64,000 nucleotides of DNA from Gracilibacillus kekensis (GTDB lineage Bacteria; Bacillota; Bacilli; Bacillales; Amphibacillaceae): positions 1,116,001 to 1,180,000 of the forward strand of contig NZ_FRCZ01000001.1 in NCBI RefSeq assembly GCF_900143085.1, written 5' to 3'. The notes beneath the pieces are model-generated. The model was not told the origin of the DNA. It saw only the letters and a list, made by a program, of their open reading frames with translations, and ran no database searches. This document shows, piece after piece, positions 26,327 through 35,175 of this stretch. Within the stretch, counting starts at the first letter, position 1. Each line of letters starts with the position of its first letter. The translations under genes were made by a program, and so were the position numbers.

Positions 26327-26736
26327 TTTTATCAAATCTATGGATCTCATAATGTATATGGATCCAATATTTTATTATATATTGGGAAAGCTGATAGACA
26401 AACTTTAGGTAAACGATTAGCACAAGCACTATGGTGGTGGGATACAAGTGATCCTAATAACTTGCAGATTTATTGTGGCAAAATAGCAGGAGAATCCACT
26501 CTTTAGACAATCAATGGTCAAAAGAAATTGATTTAGCAGAAAAATTATTGATTAATGTCCATAAGCCTGCATACAATACGCAGAATTTAATCACTATTCC
26601 TGAAGAAAGACTGAGAAATATTCACATCTTGAATTGGGGATACTATCGTGATCTACTAGCAGAGGTTTCTGGGTTAAGGTGGACTACTGCGTTGAATAAT
26701 ATGGAGTATGATGTTTATAAATTTTTTCGGAAATAA
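26327..26736 (+). pseudogene. GIY-YIG nuclease-like gene, frameshifted
   Basis: Frame 1 (26327-26506) reads GSHNVYGSNILLYIGKADRQ and then TLGKRLAQALWWW, a GIY-YIG start, and ends at TAG. Frame 2 (26473-26736) continues with LDNQWSKEIDLAEKLLINVH and HKPAYNTQN, the usual Glu-and-Asn end of the domain. The frames fit together after a one-base loss near 26497-26503. A start codon is missing because a TAA precedes the first frame. Endonuclease activity is not expected. Confidence 0.7.
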
Positions 26737-27575
26737 TGCTTCTGTATACAAGCGAAAGAGTGCTCCAGATTACGTTATATAGTCTTTAAGACGGTCACCC
26801 CCTTCGAAAGACCAGTCGCTCACGCATGAAGGACATTTATTGCAAAGCAAAGCTATTAAACAATTGAATAGATTGTAAAAGGGCATGCGCTATATATGTT
26901 ATTACTCCTCGTAAATAACGTATGAATTATACACTATTAAATCCAATTAGCGTATGAATAACGTACAATTAATCTATTATTTAACGTTAAGAGGATGGTG
27001 AGTTTGCTTGTATCAACCAAAATTTAGTGACTCTCCGTCCTTAACCAAAAGATTTAATTTCAATTGATTGTTCTCAAGCAAGGCATCATTAAGAAGCCTC
27101 TAATAAAAATATTAGAGACTTAGTTAGTGATATTAAAAATCAAAATTAGCAACTTCATCAAAGTCTACTACGTGGGGAATCTCGTTAGCGTACATTAGAT
27201 CCCAAATTAAAGATAGTTTCATAATTACTTCCATATCAAGCTGAGGGATTTGAAAAGCATCATGGTAATCAAAAAGGCAAGAGTTAAAGTCCAATCTAGA
27301 ATACGCACGGTTTTTAGATATTAAAGAACAGAAGAAAAACATATTTAAAGTGCACGTCTTCCACCATATTTACTCATGTTAATTCAATGCTCTTTTCAGA
27401 AATGTGGAGCGTTATACCTGAAAAGTGCTTTTGAATGCAAATCACCTCCATAGACACCCTTTTTCCTTAGAAAATGGAAAAAAAGGCCCTAGATGTTTTG
27501 AGAAAATGACTCGTATTTTGTTTCTCTCATTATTCTTTAAGTTTTTTCACCACTCAAATACAAAAAATTCCCAAA
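26737..27575. other. Non-coding region with an mcrC fragment
   Basis: 840 bases without a convincing gene. At 27249-27307 the plus strand matches 15901-15960 of the mcrC-like gene, best over GGCAAGAGTTAA and onward, with one deletion and several mismatches. The rest looks like worn DNA between two insertions. Confidence 0.6.
27249..27307 (+). pseudogene. Fragment of an mcrC-like gene
   Basis: About 59 bases align to 15901-15960 in the intact McrC-like gene, with near identity over the last 32 bases and a one-base gap. Direction is the same as the intact gene. It suggests a second copy of the restriction operon once lay here or nearby. Confidence 0.6.
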
Positions 27576-28208
27576 TTAAACTGTCTCCTTTTTCGCCTGT
27601 TCATTCGGTTTCAATTCTATTTCGTTAGTCTTACCAACACTTTCACCAGCTATAATTTGTAAGGCCTTAGTAATAGTTTTTACCATCAATAGATAAAAAA
27701 TAACTAGAACGAGATCAACTGTATAGGAAGCTAACCAAACTCCTATTGATGTAGAATTGGACAGGGAACTTGATACTCCTCTAGAGATTATGTTTAAAAA
27801 ATAATAGAAAGGGATAAATAATCTTAATTGATTTGCTAAGGTGTTAGTATCAAATCTCAAGTCAAGTTGTTTTGCCATCGTTGAATAGACATTCCACATT
27901 CCCCACAAATTATAAATTGGAATAATTACCCTCAGTACAGCCGCTAATGGAGAAATAGGATACTGGATAGAAAAATGGTTTAAATCAATATGAATCTTAT
28001 AAAGCCAAATTAAGTACAAAATTACTAAGATTAAGAAACTAACACCTAAAAATATATTGATGAAGTGATCAAATGTCATAATATTTAGGTAAATGTTATA
28101 ATGAAATGCGAAAAGGTATGTATTAATTAGTCCAACTCCATTTAGTATAATAACTCCCCATAAAAAAACGCTCAATATTTTACCAATTGATTTCGAATTA
28201 AGTTTCAA
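27576..28208 (-). CDS. DUF4328-type multi-pass membrane protein
   Basis: A 210-residue protein with five to six hydrophobic helices. The stretch IWLYKIHIDLN followed by SPLAAVLRVIIPIYNLWGMW fits the DUF4328 pattern (aromatic/proline-rich loop). The C-terminus is polar and cytoplasmic (KPNEQAKKET). No function is known for the family. It starts 23 nt after the stop of the Lon-type protease gene upstream, so the two are probably co-transcribed. Confidence 0.72.
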   Translation of the reverse strand: MKLNSKSIGKILSVFLWGVIILNGVGLINTYLFAFHYNIYLNIMTFDHFINIFLGVSFLILVILYLIWLYKIHIDLNHFSIQYPISPLAAVLRVIIPIYNLWGMWNVYSTMAKQLDLRFDTNTLANQLRLFIPFYYFLNIISRGVSSSLSNSTSIGVWLASYTVDLVLVIFYLLMVKTITKALQIIAGESVGKTNEIELKPNEQAKKETV

Positions 28209-28231
28209 TTGATTTCTCCACCTTTCTAATC

Positions 28232-28987
28232 TTAAGAATTTTCTAAATAGGAAATTGCATCGTCTAACTTAGCCACTGGAACAACCTGAAATGACAATTT
28301 TTCTTCTTTTACAATTTCTAATGCTTCTTCAAAGTTACTTTGGCCACTATAAGAATCTTTGTTATCCGGTATAAAAAAGACATCTACATTATTTTGTTCT
28401 GCAGTTAATAACTTGTGGCGAATTGCCCCTACTTCCCCAATACTGTAATCTGGGTTGATTGTTCCGGTTCCGGCAATTATGTAAGACCCATTTTTCGAAA
28501 AGTCTTTCTTATACATTTCTTCATATAATCCAATTGTTAACATTAAACCAAAAGAGTCTCCGGCATATGAGGAAGAGTTTTCTAATATGTTACTCATCTT
28601 GTTATATAGTAGTTCATTAGAATTCTGTGATTGTTCAAATATTGGAAGATGAACTGCATTACTAACGACCTCGTCCTTAGAAAATTCCATCTCTTCTAGT
28701 TGATAAATATAGTTTTCATGTTCATAGGAATCCAACGGAATAAATTCGATCTCATCATAGGAATATTGTATGGTTAATTTTTCATAGATATTTTGCGTAA
28801 CCCCTAAGTTTACGTATGTAAAATAAACACTCCCACTTACACCTAATTCTTCCACAGGAACAATGTCCCCAGTAGCAATATATTCTTCATGCTTAGGAAA
28901 CAAAAGTATCACTGTTATTAACAAAGGGACAAACAATAAGAGAGCACTAACTTTTGCTTCCTTAGATATACTAGAGACTAAACCCAT
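28232..28987 (-). CDS. Membrane-anchored Lon-type (S16) serine protease, SepM/YlbL-like
   Basis: A 251-residue protein with one N-terminal hydrophobic helix (VSALLLFVPLLITVILLF) and an outside region. The last 110 residues are a Lon proteolytic domain. The catalytic Ser lies in AGDSFGLMLTIGLYE and the Lys in IGEVGAIRHKLLTAEQNN, followed by DVFFIP. The usual GPSAG is here GDSFG. SepM and YlbL also anchor such a domain but carry a PDZ segment that I do not see. AGGAGGTGA precedes the ATG. The upstream leader derives from a type I toxin locus. Confidence 0.75.
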   Translation of the reverse strand: MGLVSSISKEAKVSALLLFVPLLITVILLFPKHEEYIATGDIVPVEELGVSGSVYFTYVNLGVTQNIYEKLTIQYSYDEIEFIPLDSYEHENYIYQLEEMEFSKDEVVSNAVHLPIFEQSQNSNELLYNKMSNILENSSSYAGDSFGLMLTIGLYEEMYKKDFSKNGSYIIAGTGTINPDYSIGEVGAIRHKLLTAEQNNVDVFFIPDNKDSYSGQSNFEEALEIVKEEKLSFQVVPVAKLDDAISYLENS

Positions 28988-28994
28988 AATAATT

Positions 28995-29039
28995 TCACCT
29001 CCTTTTTATAGTATAGCCATAGTCGTTATTCATAAGCAT
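28995..29039 (-). CDS. 14-residue leader peptide, decayed holin-like toxin start
   Basis: ATG at 29039 to TGA at 28995, reading MLMNNDYGYTIKRR. Its first codons resemble the toxin start at 5662 in base sequence, and the upstream stem and promoter match too. The end overlaps the AGGAGGTGA ribosome site of the protease gene, so translating it could influence protease expression. It has lost the toxin's hydrophobic helix. Confidence 0.5.
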   Translation of the reverse strand: MLMNNDYGYTIKRR

Positions 29040-29044
29040 TACTC

Positions 29045-29127
29045 CCCTTTTGTTCAGTGATTAGCCGACCTGAACAAAAGGGAATATTATCAAAATTTTA
29101 GTATATCACATCTAACTCAAAACATGG
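29045..29127 (-). promoter_or_regulatory. Toxin-type leader hairpin and promoter for the protease operon
   Basis: CCCTTTTGTTCA (29045-29056) pairs with TGAACAAAAGGG (29071-29082), and the loop holds GGTCGGCTAATC, the sequence also present before the toxin at 5662. The stem masks an AAAAGGGGAG ribosome site. A GATATACT -10 lies upstream (about 29112-29119). It looks like a reused type I toxin leader. Confidence 0.6.
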
Positions 29128-29279
29128 GTTCATTCCCACGATATTTTAACTTGTATATTAGAAAGTAGCTAATTCACCATAACTGATGATTTCCAAGGTA
29201 ATATCCAGTAAATTTAAGTGTTTGGCTTTTTGATAAAAAACACAAATTAATATAGTACCGTAAACCTTATAACAAAATA

Positions 29280-29312
29280 AAGATGCTAGCTTGTGGATAG
29301 CTAGCATCTTCG
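29280..29312 (-). terminator. Terminator of the repeat-bearing secreted protein gene
   Basis: AAGATGCTAGC pairs with GCTAGCATCTT around TTGTGGATA, 5 nt downstream of the stop at 29317, with an A/T-rich tail on the minus strand. Confidence 0.8.
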
Positions 29313-29316
29313 TTAA

Positions 29317-31410
29317 TTAATCATTTAATATAGAAAAATCATCAATATTAATTCTCTCTCCAGATGTTCCGTCTACTACAATACGGAATCGTACTGTTCC
29401 TGGCTCATTCACTTGAATGGTTTCAGCGACAAGTGTACTACCACTTATATATGGACCTGCTACACTTGTCCATGTTGTTCCTCCATTAGTTGATTTCTCT
29501 AAGCTCCAATTTGCGCCACTATCATTTCCAAAATTGGCATGTTCTACCGTGACACTCTCCGCTCCATCGGCATCAAAATTCATCGTTATCGATCCGTTTG
29601 AACGAATACGGGTAGACTGTGTACCGTTCTTCTTGTCTGATGATAATGAGCCTAATAACGCATTGTCAAAGTGCCATGAACCAGATGCTAACGTAACATT
29701 AGCTGCTGCATATGCTCCTTTACTACCACTCTCAAAATCTTCAAAGGGCGAAGATGGAGCATCAGTAGGTTCAGCTATTGTAAAATCATCAATATTAATT
29801 CGCTCTCCAGATGTTCCGTCGACTACAATACGGAATCGTACTGTTCCCGTCTCATTCACTTGAATGGTTTCAGTGGCAAGTGTACTACCGCTTGTGTAAG
29901 GACCTGCTACACTTGTCCATGTTGTTCCTCCATTTGTTGACTTTTCTAAACTCCAATTCGCACCACTATCATTCCCAAAATTGGCATGTTCAATCGTGAC
30001 ACTCTCTGCTCCATCAACATCAAAATTCATCGTTATCGATCCGTTTGAACGAATGCGGGTAGATTGTATACCATTCTTCTTGTCCGATGATAACGTGCCT
30101 AATAACGCATTGTCAAAGTGCCATGAACCAGATGCTAACGTAACATTAGCCGCTGCATAAGCTCCTTTACTACCGCTCTCAAAATCTTCTGTTACACCAT
30201 CAGCAGGATCGCTTGGATCACCTGGGTCGGTACTTTCTTCATAACCGTAAGAACCTGCTGCAAAAGTTGAACGATCCCACCAGTCATATCCTGCATCTGG
30301 CATATCCCACGGCTCCGACTCTGGTTCGGTTGAAGAAACAGGATCTTCCATGCTTAATAATGAAGTTGTTTGATCTAATTGCAGACCACTTACCTGGTCA
30401 AACGAAGTATAATTTTCTTGTGTTGCTAACCAATTCATCAAATTAACGAGTAAAGTACCATTATCTAATTCATTAAAACCATCATAGGTCGTTTTGGTGC
30501 CACCAGTTTCTTCTCTTGCATACTTCGGAGTAATATCTTCCACCGGAGAAGAATCACCGATAACTGCCACTTTACCTAAATTATATTTACCAATTGCTAC
30601 ATATGGCCCTTCCGCAATTCCACCGCCATTATATACACCTTGATCAACAGCATGTGCCCAAGCTTCATTTGTATCTTCAATATAAACGATACCTTTTGCT
30701 TTATTGGGGTCGGTAATAGCTATTGTAGAGCCAGCATACATCGTCATTGTATTGACATTGCTCGTGATATTAAACGATTGTGAAGGAGACACAATAACAT
30801 CGGAATGGACATTACCTATTGAATTGTAGCGGATACGCATACCAAAATGATCACTTAACCAATCTGAATTAGCAACATCTTCCATATAGAAAGAATCCTC
30901 TTCCTCTTGACTCATACCTAGAGTTGGATCAGACCACGCACCACGTCGATAGCCGTTAAACGTCTCGGAAGAATCCCATCTGTTCTTGTTTCGATCTGCA
31001 TTATAATGATCGGCAATGAAAAAAATACTTCCGCCTTGATTAACATAATCTACCATCGCTTGTTGCTCTTGAGTGGAAAAAGGAATATTTGCTTCTGGGA
31101 TAACAAATACATCATAGCTTGAGAGATCATTTAACGTAAATCTACCTTCTTTTCTTAATTCTTTGACATAATATCCTTCATCTGCTATCGCTTCAGCAAA
31201 GTCAGAAAAAGCACCATCGATTACCCAGTCTGCTGCACCAGCAGTTTGTCCATGTGTGTTATCAAACAAGACAGACATTCTATTATCTGAACTACTACTA
31301 GGATTAATTTCTGGCGCAGGATCTAGTGGACTCTCAGCACTAAGCACAGGGACAAAAATAAACAGACTACAAACGAATACAACCATCCATTTGGAAAGCT
31401 TTTGCAACAA
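29317..31410 (-). CDS. Secreted protein: GATase-like (DUF4350) domain plus two near-identical C-terminal repeats
   Basis: About 697 residues from a TTG at 31410, selected because GGGAGG is 7 nt upstream; an ATG 15 nt earlier falls on the SD itself. A signal peptide (SKWMVVFVCSLFIFVPVLSA) is followed by a glutamine-amidotransferase-like region of the DUF4350/ThuA type (VLFDNTHGQTAG, YDVFVIPEANIPF, GGSIFFIADHYNADRNKNRW). A linker rich in Pro/Asp/Glu then leads to two 130-residue copies beginning EDFESGSKGAYAAANVTL and ending GERINIDDF. These are probably beta-sandwich binding modules. The repeats are about 95% identical in DNA, indicating recent duplication or gene conversion. Related Bacillus proteins are annotated as secreted endonucleases; activity here is unproven. 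Confidence 0.72.
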   Translation of the reverse strand: MLQKLSKWMVVFVCSLFIFVPVLSAESPLDPAPEINPSSSSDNRMSVLFDNTHGQTAGAADWVIDGAFSDFAEAIADEGYYVKELRKEGRFTLNDLSSYDVFVIPEANIPFSTQEQQAMVDYVNQGGSIFFIADHYNADRNKNRWDSSETFNGYRRGAWSDPTLGMSQEEEDSFYMEDVANSDWLSDHFGMRIRYNSIGNVHSDVIVSPSQSFNITSNVNTMTMYAGSTIAITDPNKAKGIVYIEDTNEAWAHAVDQGVYNGGGIAEGPYVAIGKYNLGKVAVIGDSSPVEDITPKYAREETGGTKTTYDGFNELDNGTLLVNLMNWLATQENYTSFDQVSGLQLDQTTSLLSMEDPVSSTEPESEPWDMPDAGYDWWDRSTFAAGSYGYEESTDPGDPSDPADGVTEDFESGSKGAYAAANVTLASGSWHFDNALLGTLSSDKKNGIQSTRIRSNGSITMNFDVDGAESVTIEHANFGNDSGANWSLEKSTNGGTTWTSVAGPYTSGSTLATETIQVNETGTVRFRIVVDGTSGERINIDDFTIAEPTDAPSSPFEDFESGSKGAYAAANVTLASGSWHFDNALLGSLSSDKKNGTQSTRIRSNGSITMNFDADGAESVTVEHANFGNDSGANWSLEKSTNGGTTWTSVAGPYISGSTLVAETIQVNEPGTVRFRIVVDGTSGERINIDDFSILND

Positions 31411-31425
31411 TGTAATTCCTCCCAT

Positions 31426-31898
31426 TTTTAATTTTTAGCTACCTTTTTCCTACCCTCCTTTAATAAAACCTTCCATTTAAAACTATCAAAACAATATTAT
31501 GTTCAATCAAGGATTTTGTTAAGTTCAAGTTAATTATTAAACAAGAAATTAAGCAAACTAATCTGCTTTGTTTATACTAGGTAAAGGATAAGCATTAAGT
31601 GCTTAGCCTTTTGGTTTACTCATATCTTTTCCAATAATTTTCGTACTTCTTTCGTATCTATTTAAAGAAGCACATCTTCTACTTAACTTCACTTCGCTTA
31701 TCTATTAAAAATGTTGGATGAGGCAATCTTTCACCTAGCATTTCATATAATACTCCAAATTTTTTCGATATCCCGCCTTAATAGTATCCTTAAAGAAACT
31801 AAATAACTTTAAAGTGCCTACTTTTAACGATCGTTTTATTAATTTATACTGAAGGTTCGCATTTATCCAAATAGACATAAAAGGAGCTTTCTTTATAT
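31426..31898. other. Spacer with probable azoreductase promoter
   Basis: About 470 AT-rich bases. The only signal I see is TTTTAA (31822-31827) with TATACT (31845-31850), 17 bp apart, 50 nt before the azoreductase ATG. No gene frame is convincing. Confidence 0.45.
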
Positions 31899-32543
31899 AT
31901 GAATATTTTAGTAGTTAAAGCAAATAATCGCCCTTCCACAGAGGCAATCTCTAGTAAAATGTATGAAACATTCATGGCAGAATTAGAAGGTAAAGATGTA
32001 AACGTAACAACTTATGATGTGTATCAAGAAGACACGCCTTTCTTCGGTCAAGATGCCTTTAACGCTTTTGGCAAGGTTCAAAATGGTGAAGAATTAACTG
32101 ACGTGGAATCACGTCTATTAGCTGCAAAACAAAAAGCAATGGATGCAATATCAGCTGCAGATGTCGTCGTATTCGCATTCCCATTATGGAACTTAACAAT
32201 CCCGGCTAAATTACAAACATTCATTGATTATGTTTATGCTGCAGGATTCGCATTTAAATATGACTCACAAGGCAACCTGATTCAACTAATGACAGATAAA
32301 AAAGCCATTTTTCTAAACGCTCGCGGTGGAGTTTACTCCGCACCAGAAGCGGCTCCAATGGAAATGGCGGTTAACTATATGCGTAACGTATTTGGTGGCA
32401 TCTTCGGTATGGAAATTATCGATGAAGTAATTATTGAAGGTCACAATGCAATGCCTGATAAAGCACAGGAAATCATCACTGCAGGAATGGAAGAAGTGAA
32501 GGATTCTGCAAATCGTTTACTAAAAATGGCAGTTACGATTTAA
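31899..32543 (+). CDS. azoR: FMN-dependent NADH-azoreductase
   Basis: A 214-residue flavodoxin-like oxidoreductase (MNILVVKANNRPSTEAISSK; PLWNLTIPAKLQTFIDYV; NARGGVYS), matching AzoR/AcpD. The enzyme binds FMN as a homodimer and reduces azo dyes and quinones with NADH, using a two-electron mechanism. Two more oxidoreductases (SDR, nitronate monooxygenase) follow on the opposite strand. AAAGGAG lies about 12 nt before the start. A REP-like palindrome begins 4 nt after its TAA stop. Confidence 0.93.
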   Translation: MNILVVKANNRPSTEAISSKMYETFMAELEGKDVNVTTYDVYQEDTPFFGQDAFNAFGKVQNGEELTDVESRLLAAKQKAMDAISAADVVVFAFPLWNLTIPAKLQTFIDYVYAAGFAFKYDSQGNLIQLMTDKKAIFLNARGGVYSAPEAAPMEMAVNYMRNVFGGIFGMEIIDEVIIEGHNAMPDKAQEIITAGMEEVKDSANRLLKMAVTI

Positions 32544-32547
32544 ACTG

Positions 32548-32576
32548 TGAAACACAGGGACGGTTCTAGTGTTTCA
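32548..32576. repeat. REP-like palindrome 1 (left end of decayed HEAT unit)
   Basis: 29 bp from TGAAACACAGGGACGGTTCT through GTGTTTCA, 4 nt after the azoR stop. It is the inverted match of the copy at 32882-32910. Confidence 0.85.
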
Positions 32577-32881
32577 TTCATCATGGTTTAAGATTACAGA
32601 TTTCCTAAAAGATGTATAGAACATAAAGTATTGTTATGGCTACTCAAATGGAGTTGAATTTTCGAAAAACTAATACTGGCGATCTAAGACAGATCGTTTT
32701 GAAAAATGGAAGAGATGAAAAAACAAGACCTTAATTCATAATGACATCCTTCAAAACATGAAAAACCTATTTGATCATTCTAATGATGTGACCCTTAACC
32801 TAACCGCTCTATATTTAATAAATACAGTTGTTAACTGTAAACACAAAAAAGTAAGCTGAAGATACAAAGTCTTCAGCTTTA
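32577..32881 (+). pseudogene. Decayed copy of the HEAT-like gene
   Basis: Several stretches match the intact unit at 52913-53624: ATAGAACATAAAG, CAAATGGAGTTG, TAATGACATCC, CTATTTGATCATTCTAATGATG, then the AAGCTGAAGA-CTTCAGCTT hairpin. Most of the gene is missing, leaving about 300 bp. REP-like palindromes flank it on both sides, as in the intact unit. Confidence 0.75.
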
Positions 32882-33715
32882 TGAAACGGTAGAACCGTCC
32901 CCGTGTTTCACTAACTCTTCACTACGCTCCCATAGTTCACGAGCTACTGTGCCATCATCTTTAAATGCGACGGACATTGGCCTGCCTTTTGAGTAGACTT
33001 CTCCTGATTGCCAATCGGTACCCGGTTTTCCCTCGACAAGCTCTGTTAACATGCGGGCACTTTTCTCCGGACTTATGGTGATCAAATACTTGAGAGGAGT
33101 GTGATAGAAAAACCGCATGAAATGATTGGTCTCACTCGCAAAGTTGGAACGGACTACTCCTGGGTGAAAGGCTACGGTTGAGATTCCATTTTCCCGGTAG
33201 CGTCGGTCTAGTTCACGAGTAAACAGGATGTTCTCCAATTTACCATAACCATAAGCTGTCAGTGGAGCATAATTCTTTTTGTTATTAAGATCCTTTACGT
33301 CAAAATTCTTTCCGAACGCATTTGCAGCAGCGCTAGAAGTTTGGATGATTTTTGACTGACTTTCAATCAATTGTTCCATAAGTAATTTCGTTAACAGAAA
33401 CGGCGCCAGATGATTCACCTGAAATGTTTTTTCGAATCCGTCCTCGGTTAATTCTCGACCTCCCATTACCCCGCCTGCATTGTTTACCAATACGTCAATA
33501 TGATTATATTGCTTTAACTCAGAAGCAAGTCGTTTCACATCGGCCAATCGTGAGTAATCAGCTAAATGAGATGGAGCTTGAAGTTCTTTTGCAAGCTTTT
33601 CGGTTTTCTCCCTGGAACGACCTATAATTACGACATTGTAACCTTTAGCTTTTAACTGACGAGCAGATGCCGCACCAATACCATCACTTGCTCCAGTAAT
33701 TACGATTGTCTGCAT
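32879..33715 (-). CDS. Short-chain dehydrogenase/reductase
   Basis: A 278-residue SDR, starting MQTIVITGASDGIG at 33715 with AAGGAGG 8 nt upstream; an ATG 18 nt earlier is unlikely. The Rossmann motif TGASDGIG, NNAGGV and the catalytic Ser/YGYGKLEN (Tyr-x3-Lys) are present. Substrate unknown; it resembles WW-domain oxidoreductase/retinol-dehydrogenase-type SDRs. The last ten residues (VKHGDGSTVS) are encoded by the REP-like palindrome at 32882-32910, so its natural C-terminus was probably replaced. Confidence 0.88.
   Translation of the reverse strand: MQTIVITGASDGIGAASARQLKAKGYNVVIIGRSREKTEKLAKELQAPSHLADYSRLADVKRLASELKQYNHIDVLVNNAGGVMGGRELTEDGFEKTFQVNHLAPFLLTKLLMEQLIESQSKIIQTSSAAANAFGKNFDVKDLNNKKNYAPLTAYGYGKLENILFTRELDRRYRENGISTVAFHPGVVRSNFASETNHFMRFFYHTPLKYLITISPEKSARMLTELVEGKPGTDWQSGEVYSKGRPMSVAFKDDGTVARELWERSEELVKHGDGSTVS
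32882..32910. repeat. REP-like palindrome 2 (right end of decayed HEAT unit)
   Basis: TGAAACGGTAGAACCGTCCC through GTGTTTCA. It is coding sequence of the SDR tail on the minus strand. Confidence 0.85.
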
Positions 33716-33742
33716 GAATAAATCCTCCTTCAACTATTCGGA

Positions 33743-33771
33743 TGAAACACGAGAACCGTCCCCGTGTTTCA
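33743..33771. repeat. REP-like palindrome 3
   Basis: TGAAACACGAGAACCGTCCC through GTGTTTCA, between the SDR start and the nitronate monooxygenase stop. The terminal TGA on the minus strand (33769-33771) is the stop codon of that gene. Confidence 0.88.
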
Positions 33772-34818
33772 CTTCACGATGCTTTCGATAAGCGATTTAA
33801 CTGTTTGTTTTTTGGCTAATCTTGGGCTTTGTCCTGACCAGATTGACATGTATTCGCGATTATTTTGTTGGGTAGCAGCTTTTCTAATTTCTTTTGTGAG
33901 TTTGTTTTGCACGGGGAAATTTGGTAGTGATTCTTCTCTATTTTCCAGCTCTGAAATAAAACGATTCTTTATTCCTCTTGCCCATTTTCCTGAAAAGGAG
34001 CGTGTAAATACTGTCTGATCCTCAGGTGTATGGAGAATTTCATCTTTATGTAGTTCACTAGCGCCACTCTCCATACAAGTTAAAAAGGCTGTTCCCATTT
34101 GGACCGCCTTTGCACCTAAGCAAATCGCAGCCTGTAACCCTCTTCCATCCATAATTCCTCCAGCAGCAATCACAGGTATTCCTACATTGTCTACAACTTG
34201 TGGTACAAGTGAAAATAAACCAATTTGACTTTCTTGATGACCTTCTAAAAAATTCCCACGATGTCCACCTGCTTCGCTTCCTTGAACCACTACCATATCC
34301 ATCCCGCATTTTTCGATTTCAACTGCTTCATTAACCGTTGTTGCTGTACCTATAACTACAGTTCCATTTTGTTTCAATTCATTTATTACTTCACTTGATG
34401 GGATTCCAAATGTAAAGGAACAAACAGGAACCTTTTCCTCAAGAATGACCTTCACCTGTTGATGGAAGGTCTCAACCATTTTTTTAGATGCCGGAATTTC
34501 CTTGTTATCATCCTGTACATTCAATTTTGCGCGAATAGGATTTAGTAGTTGATTAGCTGTTTTAATTTCATTATCATTTACTTTAAATTCGGTAGGAACA
34601 AACAGATTCACACCAAAAAAGTTCTGCGTTAATTTTTTTATTTCTCTAATTTGCTCTTCCATTTGACCTGGTGTCATATAGCCTGCTCCGATCATTCCAA
34701 GGCCTCCACAGTTCGAAACCTCAGCTACCAACTCAGATGTTGTTACTCCCCCTGCCATAGGGGCCTGGATAATTGGATGTCGGATCTGTAATACTTTCGT
34801 AACTGTATTATTTATCAT
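33769..34818 (-). CDS. Nitronate monooxygenase (FMN-dependent)
   Basis: A 349-residue TIM-barrel flavoenzyme: HPIIQAPMAGGVTTSELVA at the start, GAGYMTP, then VVQGSEAGGHRG with the catalytic/FMN-binding His, and IAAGGIMDGRGLQAA. It oxidises nitronates such as propionate-3-nitronate. GAGGTG precedes the ATG. The stop TGA comes from the REP-like palindrome. It follows the SDR by 50 nt in the same orientation, and the two genes may be transcribed together, with this one first. Confidence 0.9.
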   Translation of the reverse strand: MINNTVTKVLQIRHPIIQAPMAGGVTTSELVAEVSNCGGLGMIGAGYMTPGQMEEQIREIKKLTQNFFGVNLFVPTEFKVNDNEIKTANQLLNPIRAKLNVQDDNKEIPASKKMVETFHQQVKVILEEKVPVCSFTFGIPSSEVINELKQNGTVVIGTATTVNEAVEIEKCGMDMVVVQGSEAGGHRGNFLEGHQESQIGLFSLVPQVVDNVGIPVIAAGGIMDGRGLQAAICLGAKAVQMGTAFLTCMESGASELHKDEILHTPEDQTVFTRSFSGKWARGIKNRFISELENREESLPNFPVQNKLTKEIRKAATQQNNREYMSIWSGQSPRLAKKQTVKSLIESIVK

Positions 34819-34875
34819 TACTTACACCTCTATTGTACAATTTATTTTTAATCAGTACGCTTTAACCTAATTCTT

Positions 34876-35031
34876 TCAAAAAGAGATAAGCCTTTTGTTA
34901 AAACTTGCTCCAATCGATAATCCACCAATAATTGCTAAAACGAATATATAACCCGACCTTACATTTAACCCAAACTGTAAAACTGCAATAAGTATCATTA
35001 CACCAACTACAAAAAGAGGTTTATTAGTCAA
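34876..35031 (-). CDS. Small two-helix membrane protein, TTG start
   Basis: 51 residues read from TTG at 35031: TNKPLFVVGVMILIAVLQFG and then GYIFVLAIIGGLSIG. AAGGAGAG is 6 nt upstream, which supports translation. It lies between the nitronate monooxygenase and the Zur-type ABC operon and has no recognisable family. It could be a small regulator or simply an orphan. Confidence 0.55.
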   Translation of the reverse strand: MTNKPLFVVGVMILIAVLQFGLNVRSGYIFVLAIIGGLSIGASFNKRLISF

Positions 35032-35175
35032 ATTATCTCTCCTTAACTGATTCTGAATTAACTACCATTATATAGATTTGTTCTCACCTTTCCAAATTAG
35101 GGCGAAAATTGAATTTGAGATGTATCAACAACTTTCTATGGTTGAAGCTATTTTTTTATAAGCTTTCATTTCTTT

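Larger units (their letters stand above)
28988..29316. other. Leader region of the protease gene, plus spacer
   Basis: Contains the toxin-like leader (28995-29127) and the terminator at 29280-29312. The piece 29128-29279 has no recognisable feature. Confidence 0.5.

Noticed and set aside
27133-27342. 69-codon minus-strand frame
   Set aside because: It overlaps the mcrC scrap on the other strand, lacks a ribosome site and resembles no family.
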